Below, one piece after another: positions 32,451-44,965 of a stretch of DNA of 64,000 bases. The notes beneath the pieces were generated by a model. That model saw only the letters and a program-made list of their open reading frames with translations, searched no databases and had not been told where the DNA came from. Made by a program: the position numbers and the translations under genes. Positions within the stretch are counted from its first letter, which is position 1. The number at the start of each line of letters is the position of its first letter. This DNA comes from Microplitis mediator (lineage: Eukaryota > Arthropoda > Insecta > Hymenoptera > Braconidae): NCBI RefSeq assembly GCF_029852145.1, contig NC_079970.1:8985662-9049661 (forward strand). The letters are read 5' to 3'.

Positions 32451-35400
32451 ACCGTCTTTACTTTTATAATAAAAATAATAATAATAATAATAATATTATA
32501 TTAAAGAGGTGTCGTTGTACAATTCACTCATAATAAATAAAAATAAACCAGGTGAAAAGACAGTTGTCTCTGTTATAGTTTGCTGTAATTTATGTTAATT
32601 CATACAGTTGTATATATTTATATATACACATATAAATTTTATCGATTGAAAATAATTATGCGAATAAAAGACGAGAACGTGATGGATTTAAATTAATTAC
32701 AATCGAATAATTTATTTTTTTTATGTGTATTAAAATTTGGGAGACTGAAAGGGGGTAAAAAAAAATATTTGAATTTTTATAAGTGAGAGATAGATCTGTC
32801 GATAAAATCAATCGCTTAAACGGGACACGAATATGTGAATCTAATTGCCAAAGATGTAACGACTAGTCCAGAATGATATTGGAATATATGATGGAATTTT
32901 TCCTTCTAGATGTATACTGTTGTCTTGTCTAGTTTAATCTTTTATCTGAGGATCATTGTCAGCGAGTGATACGCCTTTGAATTCTTGGGAATCTGATGTG
33001 AGACTGATGTGTGTGATCTCTTGGAATTGGATTGTATATATTGTGTGAGTGTATACAGCAACTTCATGTCAATCTTTTTGACACCCACCGACACCAACAT
33101 GCTGCTGAATTTTTATGTGTCAACCCGAGGGTAAAATTGATTTTTATAAATGATAAACTAAAAAAAAATTAATTGATGATGAATGGACTCGCTGAGAATG
33201 TCAATGTCATACATACTGATAAATATCATTTTTGACGAGGAGTTTTGCTATTACTTTTGGGTAACTTGGGAGAAGATGCCATGAATAACTGAGTAAGAAT
33301 ATGATGTTAAAAAAAAATATTTACTTATCAAAATTTAAATATTATATTTATTTAAATATAATAAATATTATTTTACCTAATAAATAACTATAAATTTTTA
33401 AAAATCAAAGGAAAAATTTTTCTCACAAAATAATTAAATTTTGTTTTAAGCTCAGCGGATTTTCTGTAGACTAAAATTTGGAGTTGTTACAAAATTGTAC
33501 TCGTGCGAAAATTTTTTATTTCTAATTGTATCAAAAATTGACATTATTTTGAATATTTAAGGGCAGGGATAAAATGGAAGGTGATATTTTTTTAACTGTT
33601 CAAAGTGACAACAGGAATAAGATGGAAAAAGAATCGTCTGAAATTTTTTTGAAAAATATTTTAAAATATGAAATCTGCCTTACAAATTTTTAGACTAATA
33701 ACTTAATTAAAATTTTTTTTCAAAGAGTTAGTCAAAATTTTTTTCGATTGTGTTTTATTTATAAATAAAATTTTTATTACATATATATAACTACACGATA
33801 TGATACATAGGTTACTTTCAGTAATATTAAAAATAAAAAATTTTTTTTCACTAAAAAAAAATAAATCGTCAAGTAAACTTGTTCCTTCAGCATATTTTTG
33901 AGTTTGTAAAAGCGCAAGAATATAAATTTCACCCACGCGGGAGCAGAAACCAAGATTCTAGAGGGGTGGTAAGGTAAACGAGTACACGATGAAAAGCATC
34001 GAGAAGAAGAGACGAAGAAACAAAAAAAAAATTTTTTTAAAAAAGTAAACACGTGCTCGCGACCACGGCGGGTGTCGGATGCATACAAGATAAAGTTGCT
34101 CTGCAGTTTCCGGTGTGCTCCGTGACTTCTTGACGAGAGAACGAAATAGAAATGAAGTTAAATAAAAAAAAAAAGAGTAGAAAGATGAAAAAAATGAATC
34201 CAAGTAGAAAACAAAAAGGATCATTCTCTGTCTTCTTTGCAATGAACAAATTTTTTTTCACTCTCATCTACAAGAATCATAATAATAATAACAATAATAT
34301 ATATATATATATAATTATAATGATAATAATAAAAACTGAAAACGTGGTGGAACTACGTAATCCCCTACTCTTTGAAAGATAGGATCTTGGCGACGAAAAG
34401 CCACAGCACGATGCGATCCACGAAACCCGACTACGATTCCGGCAGTCCTTCATAAACTACTTGTCCATGCGTGCTTATAAAATTATTTTTAACTTTATTT
34501 TTTATCATCGTTGTAATGTTAAAGTGTTTTTTATTTATTTTAAAATTAAAGAGCCCAAAATCATTATTAAAAAAAAAAATATTTTTTTAAATTACTACAA
34601 CTAAATTGTCATTTAGTGAACTTTATACCATATTATTTAAATCAAGCTTCGCGCCATCAATTCTAATGTATATCATTTAAGTGTTATTCATAAAATTATT
34701 TGAATCATTAGGGTAGTTAATTTATGGTTAAATATAAGAGATACGAAAGGTTAATTCAAAGCCAAAAATACCGACGAGATATAAAAAAGAATATAAAATC
34801 AGTAAAGTCATTATATATATTTATCTTCCTCTCATCGTCATTCATGCCCGGTAAGACTTTTTCGTTTCAGTTTATCAGAGTCAAGAGAAAATGCGCAGGG
34901 AACATTGGATTGCGGTATAAACTCGTAAAAGTAATCTATAACTCGCTCATAAAACAATAAAGTCTCTGCGAATTTCATAAAAAAAAAATTAAAGAAATGG
35001 TTAAAGTATCGAATTTTTCTCATTTCTGTAGTTTAAAGTATAGTAAAATATTAACTTTTAAACAGTAAATGGATAGAAATTTTTTTTTCTTTTTATGTTA
35101 CAGTTTTACCGTAAAAATTTCAAACATTTTCATTTCTACAAGTCGAGATTGAACCTGCGTGTCAATTCTATTCCTCCCAAATGTTTTTGAGTTTACAGAG
35201 TTTATGACAATTATATTGAATTATTCATTTTTGAGCTGTATAGTACTAAAACCAATAATTTTTTGGGAAACTTGGTTTTTTAATCCTTTTAAATTAAAAT
35301 TAATTTCTTCTCTGTTAATAAAAATTATAGAATGGAATAAAATAAAGATAAATGATTCATATTGTAATCACAATTATTCAAAACCTTCTGCTTAAGGAGT

Positions 35401-35536
35401 ATACAAGATTTCATACAATTTTAGAATTATAAACTTATCTCATCCGTTTGTTCAAACTGTAATTACCCATATAAAAAAATATCTTATCAACAATGTTCCA
35501 AAACAATTCATAACAGTGAACTACCAAATTGGAGTC
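32451..35536. other. Stretch without recognised genes
   Basis: Mostly AT-rich. GC-richer unique patches at 32860-33130, 34040-34140 and 34380-34470 have no coding model. (AAT)n-like tracts occur at 32468-32498 and 34278-34340. Several 60-100-codon frames on both strands (33703-34382) are low-complexity F/K/N-rich frames over homopolymers and are not called. Confidence 0.35.
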
Positions 35537-35823
35537 AATTCTAAACTTTGAGTTGATCATTTCTGGAACTTCCGAAAAATTCGAGAGTAAAAAAATTTCA
35601 ATCTCCAGAACTCGTTCTTGAAATATTCTTACAAAGAGTCAGAAAATGTTCATAATTGGACTTAAAGTATTGTTTTTAATGTTGTTAATGCCAGCAAACC
35701 TTTCGTCGAATTATTTTTGCTTAAAAAATTCAGAAAAAGTGCCTGAAAAGTACACAGTTGAAACTTTTTTAACGATTGAAAGTTTTCAAAGTTCCAAAAA
35801 TGATCAACTCAAAGTTCAGAATT
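35537..35823. repeat. Inverted repeat, probable MITE remnant
   Basis: AATTCTAAACTTTGAGTTGA at 35537 and its near-complement ending at 35823 (TCAACTCAAAGTTCAGAATT) bound the element. Interior units GGAACTTCCGAAAAATTC and GTTTTCAAAGTTCC are dyad-like. A TGTACACGGTATACACGG block at about 35889 shows further CACGG-type ends downstream. Confidence 0.6.
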
Positions 35824-36311
35824 GTCTTAAATTGGGAAGTTCTCGGTTCTGAATTTTTTTAAAACATTTTTAGAATGATTTTTTTTTTGTACACGGTATA
35901 CACGGTAAGGGTAAGCACTTTCTAACTAAAAACAATTTTATTTTGTTTAAAAAAATTTCGCCTTATTGTTTCCGACAAAAATGATGATTCCTTATATAAT
36001 TAAAAAATTAGACACATGTGTTAAAAATATTTTTTAAATTAACTTTTATATCATTTCCTAATTTGTTAATCAAAACAAAAAATTTGAATTCACAAAATTG
36101 TATATAAATTAGTAACTGACGGGCATTTAAACAAAAATAATTTTAAAAACCTATGAAATTATTTGTTAGTGTTAGATTTATAAATGAAAAAAAGATTTTT
36201 TGATAAATTCTTAAACTTATGGCCGCGGAACAGGTTGATATATATATACAATAAATTAAATGAGTTTAAAGATTTTTGTTGAGATGAAGAAATTTTATTT
36301 TTATGGTTATC
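35824..36311. other. AT-rich stretch, nothing recognised
   Basis: No gene or bounded repeat apart from the isolated CACGG-type termini near 35890. Confidence 0.35.
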
Positions 36312-36575
36312 TCAAAAGAAAGAAGAGAATGGAGCGATATCTAAAGTGGCACCATCGATCGTGAGTTGAGTCCACTCAGCGGTATGTAACAAACGTATAC
36401 AAAGAAAGACAATAATGATGATAAGAAAGAGTGAGAAAGCTAGAAATATTTTAGCTACCAACACAGTAGCATGTTCCAATCTACATCTCTTGAAAGCAAG
36501 TTTCTTGGTCCTCTGGCACCTCGCTAGAATAATTATTTTCGTGTTTTTTGGCTCCGAAAACTTGATGATTGCCAT
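36312..36575 (-). CDS. Candidate small single-pass membrane protein
   Basis: An 87-codon frame from a real ATG in good context (GGAGATGG) to TGA. The first 35 residues are basic (KNTKIIILARCQRTKKLAFKR), followed by one strongly hydrophobic segment at about residues 37-62 (VLVAKIFLAFSLFLIIIIVF) and a polar tail containing WTQLTIDGATLDIAP. The layout suggests a type II or signal-anchor protein. An AATAAA on the minus strand (36299-36294) follows the stop closely. The sequence is less AT-rich than its surroundings. No family is recognised and no neighbouring exon was found, so it may be a chance frame. Confidence 0.3.
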   Translation of the reverse strand: MAIIKFSEPKNTKIIILARCQRTKKLAFKRCRLEHATVLVAKIFLAFSLFLIIIIVFLCIRLLHTAEWTQLTIDGATLDIAPFSSFF

Positions 36576-37165
36576 CTCCGACTCGTTTTAAACAACGTTT
36601 TTCATTCTCAAGGACAATAGTTTCGGTGAGTTAAAAGCTATTTTTTCCTCTTCTTTTTCGTTCTTACAAGCTGTTGAACGTGAGTTGAATTTTTCTCTCA
36701 TTAGCACATTTTAACAATTTTATAATAATATTTTACTCACTCCATTAATAATATTTCTCTCACTAAAAAAAAAGTGCATTGGTAGAAATTTTTTTTTTCA
36801 ATTTCAATATGTGAAATTATGGGTTCCGACTACTTTCAAATTATTTAAGCATTTTTTTTATTTCATCGTTGAAATTACATGCAATATAAAATTTCGATTA
36901 CTTTTTTTTTTAAAACCGGTCAAAATGGCACACTACTGTAAAGTAAATAGTTTTTTTTGTTAGGTTTTTCATATTTTTAGTACTCCCTATTTAGAAATTC
37001 AAGACAGTTCCGATAAATTTAATAATAAATAGTATCACAATCGTAAGATATACAGTATTTTTGAAATGAATAATGTACTTCAAATCATTCTCATCCAGTT
37101 TTTTTTTTTTTTTATAAAAAGCATTGAGCATGAAAAAATTTCAAATGGTCGGTAAATTGCGATTT
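36576..37165. other. AT-rich stretch, nothing recognised
   Basis: Possible upstream region of the candidate at 36312-36575; no specific signal seen. Confidence 0.35.
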
Positions 37166-38122
37166 TGTACACCTCAAACGCAAAACGCTCAGGGTGCTTT
37201 ACTAAGATTTCATGTTTGAAGCAAAAACTTTTTTTAGACTCTGTTCATTGCTCCAAAATAGATTGAATTAAATACAAGCATAGAGAGAATTTGATAAGGA
37301 ATAATTTTAACCTAATATTGAATCGATTTGTTATTTCATTGATTTTAAATCAATCATTTGAATCCAAATAACCAGTACTCCTGGAAAAAGAGGTTCAGAC
37401 ATAACCATACCTGTTCATGTATGATCAGTCCTGAAATTAGACATGATCATGCCTGTTCGTGTATGTTCATGTCTGATGTCAGATGTGATCATGCATGACC
37501 ATGCCTGCTGTCAATTGTTTCATATGAATCTTCGTAAGTACACGGAAAAAACAATATAGTAGTGGCTACTCTCCTGGATAGTACTGAGTACTTTCTGTAA
37601 AAAAAAATTTCAGATGCAGTCTAGATAGCATACAGTACTGTCTGAAAATTTTTTTTACAGAAAGTTCTCAGTACTATCCCAGAGAGTAGCCACTACTATA
37701 TTGTTTTTTCCGTGTGCGATAACTCTCAAAAGATAATTAGTTGGCATCATTTTTTTTCTTATTAGCGTTGTATTTAGTATTGCACGAACCCTTATGAAAA
37801 ATTACTGTCTAAATTCTGTGTGTTTAATTGTAGTTAATAAAAAATTCAAAACCGATAATTAAGCGACCTTTTTTATTATAATTGTTAGTATTTCATTTTT
37901 GTTTTCTTCACTAACTACTGGCAGCAGCATTGAGAGAAGAATTAAAAAAAAAGCGACATCTAAGAAAAAAACTAATTATTTAATCAAAAATAAAAAAATT
38001 AGATTAATAATTTAGGAGTTAAATTAATATTCATAATGGAAAAAATGGTGGAATTAATTTATAACATAATTATAACACAGAGGTAATGATTAAAAAATGA
38101 AGTGAGCAATTGAGGTTTTGCA
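37166..38122 (+). mobile_element. TGTACACCTCAAACGC element, interrupted by a MITE
   Basis: The left end TGTACACCTCAAACGC and right end GCAATTGAGGTTTTGCA are decayed inverted partners. The body aligns with the element at 47332-48580 (AACCTAATATTGAATCGATT, AACTACTGGCAGCAGCA, GCGACATCTAAGA). The MITE 37541-37714 is inserted where the other copy has an uninterrupted GTAAACAAGATAACTC. A motif array of GATCATGCCTGTTCATG units lies at 37395-37525. Non-coding. Confidence 0.7.
37541..37714. mobile_element. CACGGAAAAAACAATATAG palindromic MITE
   Basis: A 174-bp near-perfect palindrome from CACGGAAAAAACAATATAGT to ACTATATTGTTTTTTCCGTG, preceded by TA and followed by TG. The interior is AGTACTGAGTACT and TCCTGGATAGTA type. 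Same family as 46696-46946. Confidence 0.85.
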
Positions 38123-39110
38123 CGTTTCGATTTTTTAACATTTTTTGTTTGTCTGCTAGAAAAATCATTATCATTTTGAAGCATTGCTTTTTATTCTTTA
38201 TACAATAATATGGATAAGAGAACATGGTAGAAAAACTTAAGAATCACAATTATGATCCATTTGGAATTAAAGATTTTAATTAATATAAGAATGAAAAAAA
38301 ATAAATATTTTATCAACTACTAAAGAAACAGTTTCTATTTTTAATAAAAATTATTATAATAATATGATTTATTTAGTTTAATGATAATAACAAAAGTATA
38401 GTAACAGTACAAGTAGTAGCAAAATTTTACCCTCTCTTTAGTAATTTTTCTTTACGATTGTTTTTTTCTTTTTGTGTTAGTTTACTATCGGAATTTATAT
38501 TATACCCTCTCATAATTATGAGAATGAAGTTGCTATACATATATTTTGAATTCACAAAGTAATTTATTATAAAACTGATTATGATAAATGTAAAAACGAG
38601 GTAAAACAAAATGAGTTTTTAATAATAAATAATAATAAATCCCTATAATTTCTATGTTTTATAATTTTTTCATATGATTTACTAAAGAGAATAATATGTT
38701 CCCTTGTAGGTTAAACATACACCCTGTCATATATTGACATGATAATTTCGAGATTGTAATTTGTTGCACGATGACCGCACGTGACTATTTGCGAGATGTC
38801 GTTTTAAAGTCACGCAACCTGTTTCTGACTACTGAGAGGTAACATCTGGTGTTTGGAGTATTATCACATTATGATACACTTACTATATATACAATATATA
38901 TATATAATATATTAAACGTATAACTACTTATATCGTTCAATAATTGGATGCGCGGCAAGTATGTGCTCTTTTCATAAAGAATTTGATGGTGTCAGACGAC
39001 ATTTGTCGTCTCTTTGAAAAAATTTAGTTTTAAAAAGTTGATGTCCACTGTTAAATTACATTGACGTCGAGATAAAAGGCTCACGAGACGACTGGGAATT
39101 TCGATACACA
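38123..39110. other. AT-rich stretch, nothing recognised
   Basis: No gene seen. A unique GC-richer patch at 38760-38860 and another from 38950 lead into the candidate below. Confidence 0.35.
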
Positions 39111-39146
39111 GTGTATCCCGTACAGAAAGAACTACTTGTCGTAAAG

Positions 39147-39311
39147 ATGACGATCCAAGACGCGCCGATGGCATCGGCCAGCTTCATCCATCAGCTGCAA
39201 TTACAGCAATGTCTTCTTGGCACATTACGTGCAGCAACGAAATTTAGCAACAATCTCTGTCACAGCCAAAGCTTATTGTATACAAATATACACTTTAAAT
39301 ATTATTTTTAG
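39147..39311 (+). CDS. Weak candidate ORF or exon, Gln-rich start
   Basis: An ATG at 39147 in acceptable context (AAAGATGA) begins MTIQDAPMASASFIHQLQLQQ and runs 54 codons to TAG, in a GC-elevated unique patch. The composition looks more protein-like than most frames here, but the last third turns AT-rich and no domain, splice partner or homologue is recognised. It could be a 5' coding exon whose donor was missed, or chance. Confidence 0.15.
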   Translation: MTIQDAPMASASFIHQLQLQQCLLGTLRAATKFSNNLCHSQSLLYTNIHFKYYF

Positions 39312-40110
39312 TTAATATACACTCATGCAAAAAGTTTTATAAATTTTTTTGTGATTTTTGAAAGGCTGTAACTTTGTAAAAAATAATCGTATCGAGATCG
39401 TAAAAAAAGCATTTTAAAGCTTCAAGCCTTTAATTTTAAGACCTTTAGATCAAAAGTTTTTTTAGAGCTACGACTATCACGCAGTCATGAGAAACATCTC
39501 GAGACAAGAATTTTCCAAACTTGTTTTTTCTTTCAGAGTCCACGGGCCGTGCAAAATTTTTTTCAGCTGAACCAATGCATAGGTCAGTTACCAAATCTAT
39601 TCAGCTGTAATTTAGTTTTTTTGTAGCCTCGTACGACAATTTGTCGCTGAGATATTAGTCTTCAAACAAAAAAGGATTCTCTTGGTTTTAATCGTCGATA
39701 TCTCAGCCATCAATGATCGCATAGTAAACCAGAGGGCGGCTTTAAAAAATTTCATAAGTTCCCTACAAGATCTTTTAATAATTTTTTATAAAAAATTTTT
39801 TTCTATCTCTAAAACATCTATTAGAAATAAGTACAAAAAATGTTCTTTTTTTGGTTTTTCAGTAAATTGACCTTTACTTAGGAAATATCGATGGAAAGAC
39901 TGATATTGCCAGGTTCTTTTTTTTAGCTAAATGTACCCTTAATAAACCTGTACATTTTAAAATTGATCCATCTAACCGTTTTTTCCGAGGTGATTGATCA
40001 AAATTTTTGAAAACAATTGGAGGAACAAGTTTCGTTCCGAGAGCCCCCTCGATTTAAACTGGACACTTGCTAGCAAAATCGGGGCAGTTCTAGGGATTGT
40101 GCACTACCTA
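39312..40110. repeat. Unclassified repeat-like non-coding stretch
   Basis: The sequence style (GGCTGTAACTTTGTAAAAAA, ATCGTATCGAGATCG, ATATCTCAGCCATCAATGATC) resembles the arms of the foldback elements at 12632 and 55263, but no matching copy or terminal repeat was found in the window. Confidence 0.3.
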
Positions 40111-41329
40111 TAATTACATAATTGGCATTGCATACTTCTATGCATTGCCTAATTGCCATAGATCAAATACGAAAAATTCAAGCAAAAAATAATAATTTAT
40201 TTTCAAATAATGGCCCATTTTATTTAATATTTAGGTTCTTTTCTACTTTCAAAGACATTAATTCTGATAAAACAATTGATAAAACATTTTTTCTTACTGA
40301 AATTTTTTAATTTTTAAAAGGTGTCTTATTTCGGCTCAGACGTCTATAGGGATTTTGGTATACGAAAAATATGTCTCATTTTACCCCACCTTTCTAAGTT
40401 AAAAAATATCATGAACAAATTAAAATATGGACACATATATATAAGCTATGAGAATAATCGGTCTTATAACAATTTCACCTGCTTTATACTTTTTAAAGCA
40501 GGTGTCTGTATGCGTGTTGATAGAAGACAGTGTTTCCAATACCAAGAAAAGCTATTCTTGAGATGTTATCATCAAGTAACTTCCATCATTGATCGCAGAC
40601 TTTATAATAAAAGAGAACTAAAAAAAATATAAAAAGAAAAAAATAAGAGCATAAAAAAGGTGTAAAGGTCAGAATTATTTCAGGTGAATAAAATTAAAGT
40701 ATATATTGTTCTCGATCAGGTAACTTTTGTTGACATCACAAATGCAAGAATGGTCACGCGTATGAATTAATTTTCCTTTTTTGAATTGTCACTACGTGAG
40801 TATTATTTCGTGACGATGAAGACAGTTTTACTTTTTACGAGGTATGAAAAGGCAACTGGTGCTTAAAACACGTCGTTATAATTCTCAAAGCGTGCTAAGA
40901 ACCTAAAGAGTTACTGAAGAGAAACCCTTAAACCAACACCGGCGGCTTATCTGTTACATCAGGACACCCCGTTTGCCTCGAAAAAGGTCATGGCCTAAAC
41001 GTCAGGAAGATAGAGTATAGTTACAGTTTTTCTACAAAGCATACCCGTTTTTAAAAATATAAAAAACAACTTGCATATCAAAACAGAGTTTAACCCTTCA
41101 TTTCCAAGACCCAGTAAACATTACCATAAATAGAAAATGCTTTAAAAAAAACTTCATATCTGCATACAACAAGTGTTATAAAAGAAGATTTATTTAAATT
41201 ATTTTTTGTTTAGAATTATTTTGCAGTAAAAAAATAACATTCAGCAGTCAGAAAAGAAGTGGAAACTCAACTAAAATAAGCTTTGATTAATTATGTCTTT
41301 TGAAAGTTATCGTGCTTATGAAAATTCAT
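40111..41329. other. Stretch without recognised gene
   Basis: A 103-codon frame at 40321-40632 starts at GTG, has no recognisable domain and is not called. A unique GC-richer patch lies at 40880-41000. Confidence 0.35.
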
Positions 41330-41540
41330 ACGTATCATTTGACAGAACTGATTATTTGGATTAAAATAATTTATTCCGAATCAATGGAATACCGAATCGA
41401 TTCAAAATTGGGTATAAATTATTCCTTATTAAATTATCGGTATGCTAGTTTATAATTTATTCTGTTTTGGTGCAATTAAAAAAGTGTGAAAATAAAATGC
41501 TAGTGAAGCACCCTGAGCGCTTTCACGCTTGAGGTGTGCA
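41330..41540 (-). mobile_element. End fragment of TGCACACCTCAA element (reverse)
   Basis: Read in reverse it starts TGCACACCTCAAGCGTGAAA and continues with AGCGCTCAGGGTGCTTCA, then TGCACCAAAACAG-like sequence, matching the left parts of the copies at 37166 and 47332. Confidence 0.65.
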
Positions 41541-41829
41541 AAATTGATGAACTTTTAATATGAGTTGTATTGAAGCAAGATTTACTCGGAATAATCGAGT
41601 TACTGTTAATAAATGCTAGAAAATAGAAAACATGACATTTACGTTTGATTCTGTTTTGAATCGTTCGACGGTTAAAATCAAAGTGAAATAATACCGGCTA
41701 ATGTCTTTTTCTACGTGTCTGTCTTTCGTAAGATCGTGTGTATCAAGAAACCTATGTCAAGATTTGTGTTGTTGCTCATGTTATCGTATTCAAGAATATT
41801 AAAGATATCCTGAACACGGTGCAATGAAA
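41541..41829. other. AT-rich stretch, nothing recognised
   Basis: No gene or bounded repeat seen. Confidence 0.35.
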
Positions 41830-42120
41830 AAGTGTCTGACGCATTTCTTGCACCAGTAACTTATAGTAGGTACTTACGCATGGCTTGCTCAAGATCCACT
41901 CAAGGGTCAAGGTTAATTTTGAGCTTTGAGCAGTTCTTGAGTAAGCCATGCGCAACTATTTTTAACTATAGTCTTCCTCAAGAATTGAGCTATAATATGG
42001 CACGAATTTATTGTATAAGGCTTGCAATTTAAATCTAGTCACAAGTATCTGCAGCAAGACATACGTACAAAAAGACACTAGCACCTATCGATCTTAAAGA
42101 GCAGATTTGCTCAAGAATTG
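41830..42120. repeat. CTCAAGAATTGAG motif array
   Basis: Repeated dyad-like units: GCTTGCTCAAGATCCACTCA, GAGCAGTTCTTGAGTAAGC, CTCAAGAATTGAGC and GCTCAAGAATTGAG. An inverted pair GCATGGCTTGCTCAAG / CTTGAGTAAGCCATGCG also occurs. It resembles the interior of the motif-array MITEs, but terminal signatures were not found. Confidence 0.5.
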
Positions 42121-42131
42121 AGAAAGATTGT

Positions 42132-42902
42132 TAGGGGAGGGTGGGGCAGAGCGGCCCCCCTAAGCCAATTATTATTTTTTGTGGCTTTCAACCATAAGAT
42201 CACTTTACTTTTGTCCTATTTCGAACAAATTTATGGACATTTTGCCAAAATTCTGAAAAAAATTTTTTTTTTTTGTGGGGCAGAGCGGCCCCCCTTCAAA
42301 AAGTGATAAAAAAATTTTTTTTTTCGTTTTTTTTTTTTTTAAATTGTTTTCATCATTAAGAATGTATTTCTTTCTCTTAAAAACTATTTTTGGTTTTATA
42401 TTACTCGAAAAAAATTTTTTAAAGCGTAAAAAATCGTTCACTCTCGATTACCTTAATTACTAATTGTTATTTAATAAAAAAAAAAATCAATTCTATAATT
42501 TTACTTTATTTCAAAAATTTATCAACTAAAAAAAAAAATTTAATTTTTATAAATTTTTAGTGACCAAATTTGCCTCTTACATAAAGAAACGGCCGAAAAA
42601 TATGAAAAAATAATTTTTTCGGAAGTTTCGGCTGATCCATTTTGCCCCAGGTGTTATGCGTAGGGCCAAAAATGTGGAATTATAATAATTTTTTTTTAAT
42701 TTGACGATAAAAATATGAAAAAATCACTTTTTTTTAATTTTGGGTTTGTCCATTTTGCCCCAAATGTCATGCGTAGGGGTAAAAATGCGCAAACATATCG
42801 GATTTATAGTAATTAGTCGAAAAAAAAAAAATTTTTTTTTTGGTCAAAATTTCAGGGGGGCCGCTCTGCCCCATGGGGGCCGCTATGCCCCACCCTCCCC
42901 TA
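42132..42902. mobile_element. TAGGGGAGGGTGGGG-ended element
   Basis: Ends TAGGGGAGGGTGGGGCAGAG and GCCCCACCCTCCCCTA, with an extra GGGGCAGAGCGGCCCCCC block repeated near both ends (42143, 42275, 42856). The interior is homopolymer-rich and carries two diverged copies of a CATTTTGCCCCAGGTG / TATGCGTAGGG unit (about 42639 and 42750). No transposase. Short frames inside are spurious. Confidence 0.8.
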
Positions 42903-44041
42903 TATGGGTCTGCTTAGGTTATATAAAACGCTAAAGACTATATTCATTTAAGGTTTCTAATTTTTATCGGTGAATTAAATTGAACCAAAAAACGTTTACG
43001 ATTACTTCTTAAGAGTTGAAATTTCCATGGAATAATTAGTTCGACGTAATCAATAAAATTTTAATGAGTTAGTGAAAAAAAAAAGTGTTCGTACCAAACG
43101 TACCATTTATATAATATGGTATACAGTTAAACATTAAAGATTAATTTCTTTAAATGATATAAATTTATTGAATTTACGTCTATTTCATCTGACAGTGTAA
43201 TAAAGTTTATGAAGACAGAGTTAGTCGTTATTTAATAAGATTTATTGTAAGTTGATTTGTGCATAACTACAAGTGAATGTTACCATTCAATGGTCGTAAT
43301 CTGCATCACACTTTCTGGTGTTAATTGGCCCTCACACGTATGAGGATTTTACAACTTCAGCCACTTAATTGGATCGGTTTACAGCATGACTCTTAGAAGA
43401 CTTAAATTTGTTTACGATCACCAAGGTTTTTTTATGAGGCTTCAAAGCATTATTTTATTATTTTACTACATGTTAATAAATCTGAGTGTGAATATTTAAA
43501 TACAAATCATCAATTAAAAACTTAAAAACAATCAAATCATTTAATTCATGAATTCAGTACTTAAAATAATTAATAAAAAATACAATTTCGAAAGTAATAT
43601 AAATGCTAAATTTTAGTATTATTTATTATTGGATAAAAATTTTATTGCCAATTATACTTTTTTACTTAAGAAAAAATTTTTGATGCCATGCGTGATTACT
43701 TATAGACGTATTAGTTTGTAGTACAATAAAGTTATATTGTATATTGCTTGGTTCAATTTTATATGTGACTTTAAATTCTGCAGGCAAACAGCTGCCCAAT
43801 CTGCTTCATTGCGTATAAATTTACTTCATTTAATTCTTACAAAATTTCCTATTAAAACGACTTCCAATTAAAACTTATTTTTTTAATTTAGTTGATTGAA
43901 ATTATTGCACGGAGAAATTATAAAGTTAAAATTGTTTGAATTCTGTGAGATTAATTGTTGTAGCAAATGTAAATGTTTTACTTTACTAAGTACACTTAAA
44001 TTTACAATAATTCCCCATTTTACACCTATGCCCAGAAAGCA
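42903..44041. other. AT-rich stretch, nothing recognised
   Basis: No gene seen. A slightly GC-richer unique patch is at 43280-43400. Confidence 0.35.
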
Positions 44042-44221
44042 TATGGGGGAGAGGGAAGGGGCAAAACGGGATTCCTTCAAAGTTTTATAAAAATTTTTTT
44101 TTCTTTTTAAATGTTTTAAACATTCCAAAACCACTTTTGTAAATATAATTGAGCGTTATTTTGAATTTTTTTTTTTTTTTTCACCGTCTTCGAAAAATTT
44201 TGTTTATGTAAAAAAATAGTA

Positions 44222-44768
44222 CACGGTAAGAAATATTTTCCGGATATCACTATGCCAGTATGGGTGTGAACGCCATACTGTATGGTATCGTAGATGTATC
44301 ATTCATTGTAATATTGTATGCATAGATGATTCAACCATTGCGGGAATAGTAACATTGGCGATAGTTGTCGCGGACGTCGCAATGTCAGTACATGGCCGTC
44401 AGGCCCATACTGCGTTGCCGTATCCACAACGCTTTTGCAGATAAACCTAGTCTAACGACATCTATATAGTTTTGGCGGTAATACGATAGTATACATTAAT
44501 TGACACGCCAAAAATTATGGCGGGAAAAACGAGTAGCGTTGTGCCCTCGGCATTGTAGTATGGGTTTCAGGGCCATGCTGTTTGGCCGTGCCTGCTATGC
44601 ATACGTGTGAGCAATACAATAGCTCCAGTACTATACAGTATAGTAAATAACGCCATAACTTCCAGGACTTGTTACAATACTGTCTTAGAATACTTCACAT
44701 CCTATTTTATAGTATCTGTCTTGAGACCATATCAGCATGTCTTTGAACGCCATGAATTTCTTACCGTG
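44222..44768 (+). mobile_element. CACGGTAAGAAATAT MITE, copy 1, TA duplication
   Basis: TA, CACGGTAAGAAATATTTTCC at the left; GAATTTCTTACCGTG, TA at the right; 547 bp. Rich in GCCATACTG / CAGTATGG dyads (for example ACGCCATACTGTATGG). A second copy of full length lies inverted at 47743-48283. GC is higher than its surroundings. A 104-codon frame starting inside is an artefact. Confidence 0.88.
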
Positions 44769-44797
44769 TATGAATTCAATTTGATTCTTTTTCTTAT

Positions 44798-44965
44798 CAC
44801 GGAAAGATTGGAACCCGACTGGTTACTGTTCTGCACCCGACTCAGTACGGTGCTGGAAGAAAATGCTCGATTGTGGTGTTGCACCACAATCCATCAGCAT
44901 TTTTTTCCAGCACCGTACTGAGTCGGGTGCAGAACAGTAACCAGTCGGGTTCCAATCTTTCCGTG
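44798..44965. mobile_element. Near-perfect hairpin MITE, CACGGAAAGATTGG ends
   Basis: A 168-bp, almost perfect inverted repeat: CACGGAAAGATTGGAACCCG to CGGGTTCCAATCTTTCCGTG, with a central GATTGTGGTGTTGCACCACAAT-like turn and only two or three mismatches in the arms. Followed by TA; the left flank reads AT. A transcript would fold into an ~80-bp duplex. It lies 29 bases from the preceding MITE. Confidence 0.85.

Noticed and set aside
33703..34382. Several overlapping 76-103-codon frames on both strands
   Set aside because: Phe- or Lys/Asn-rich frames over T- and A-runs, overlapping each other in different frames with no consistent signal.
40321..40632. 103-codon frame with Cys/Arg residues
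   Set aside because: Starts at GTG, shows no domain or splice context and has low-complexity termini.
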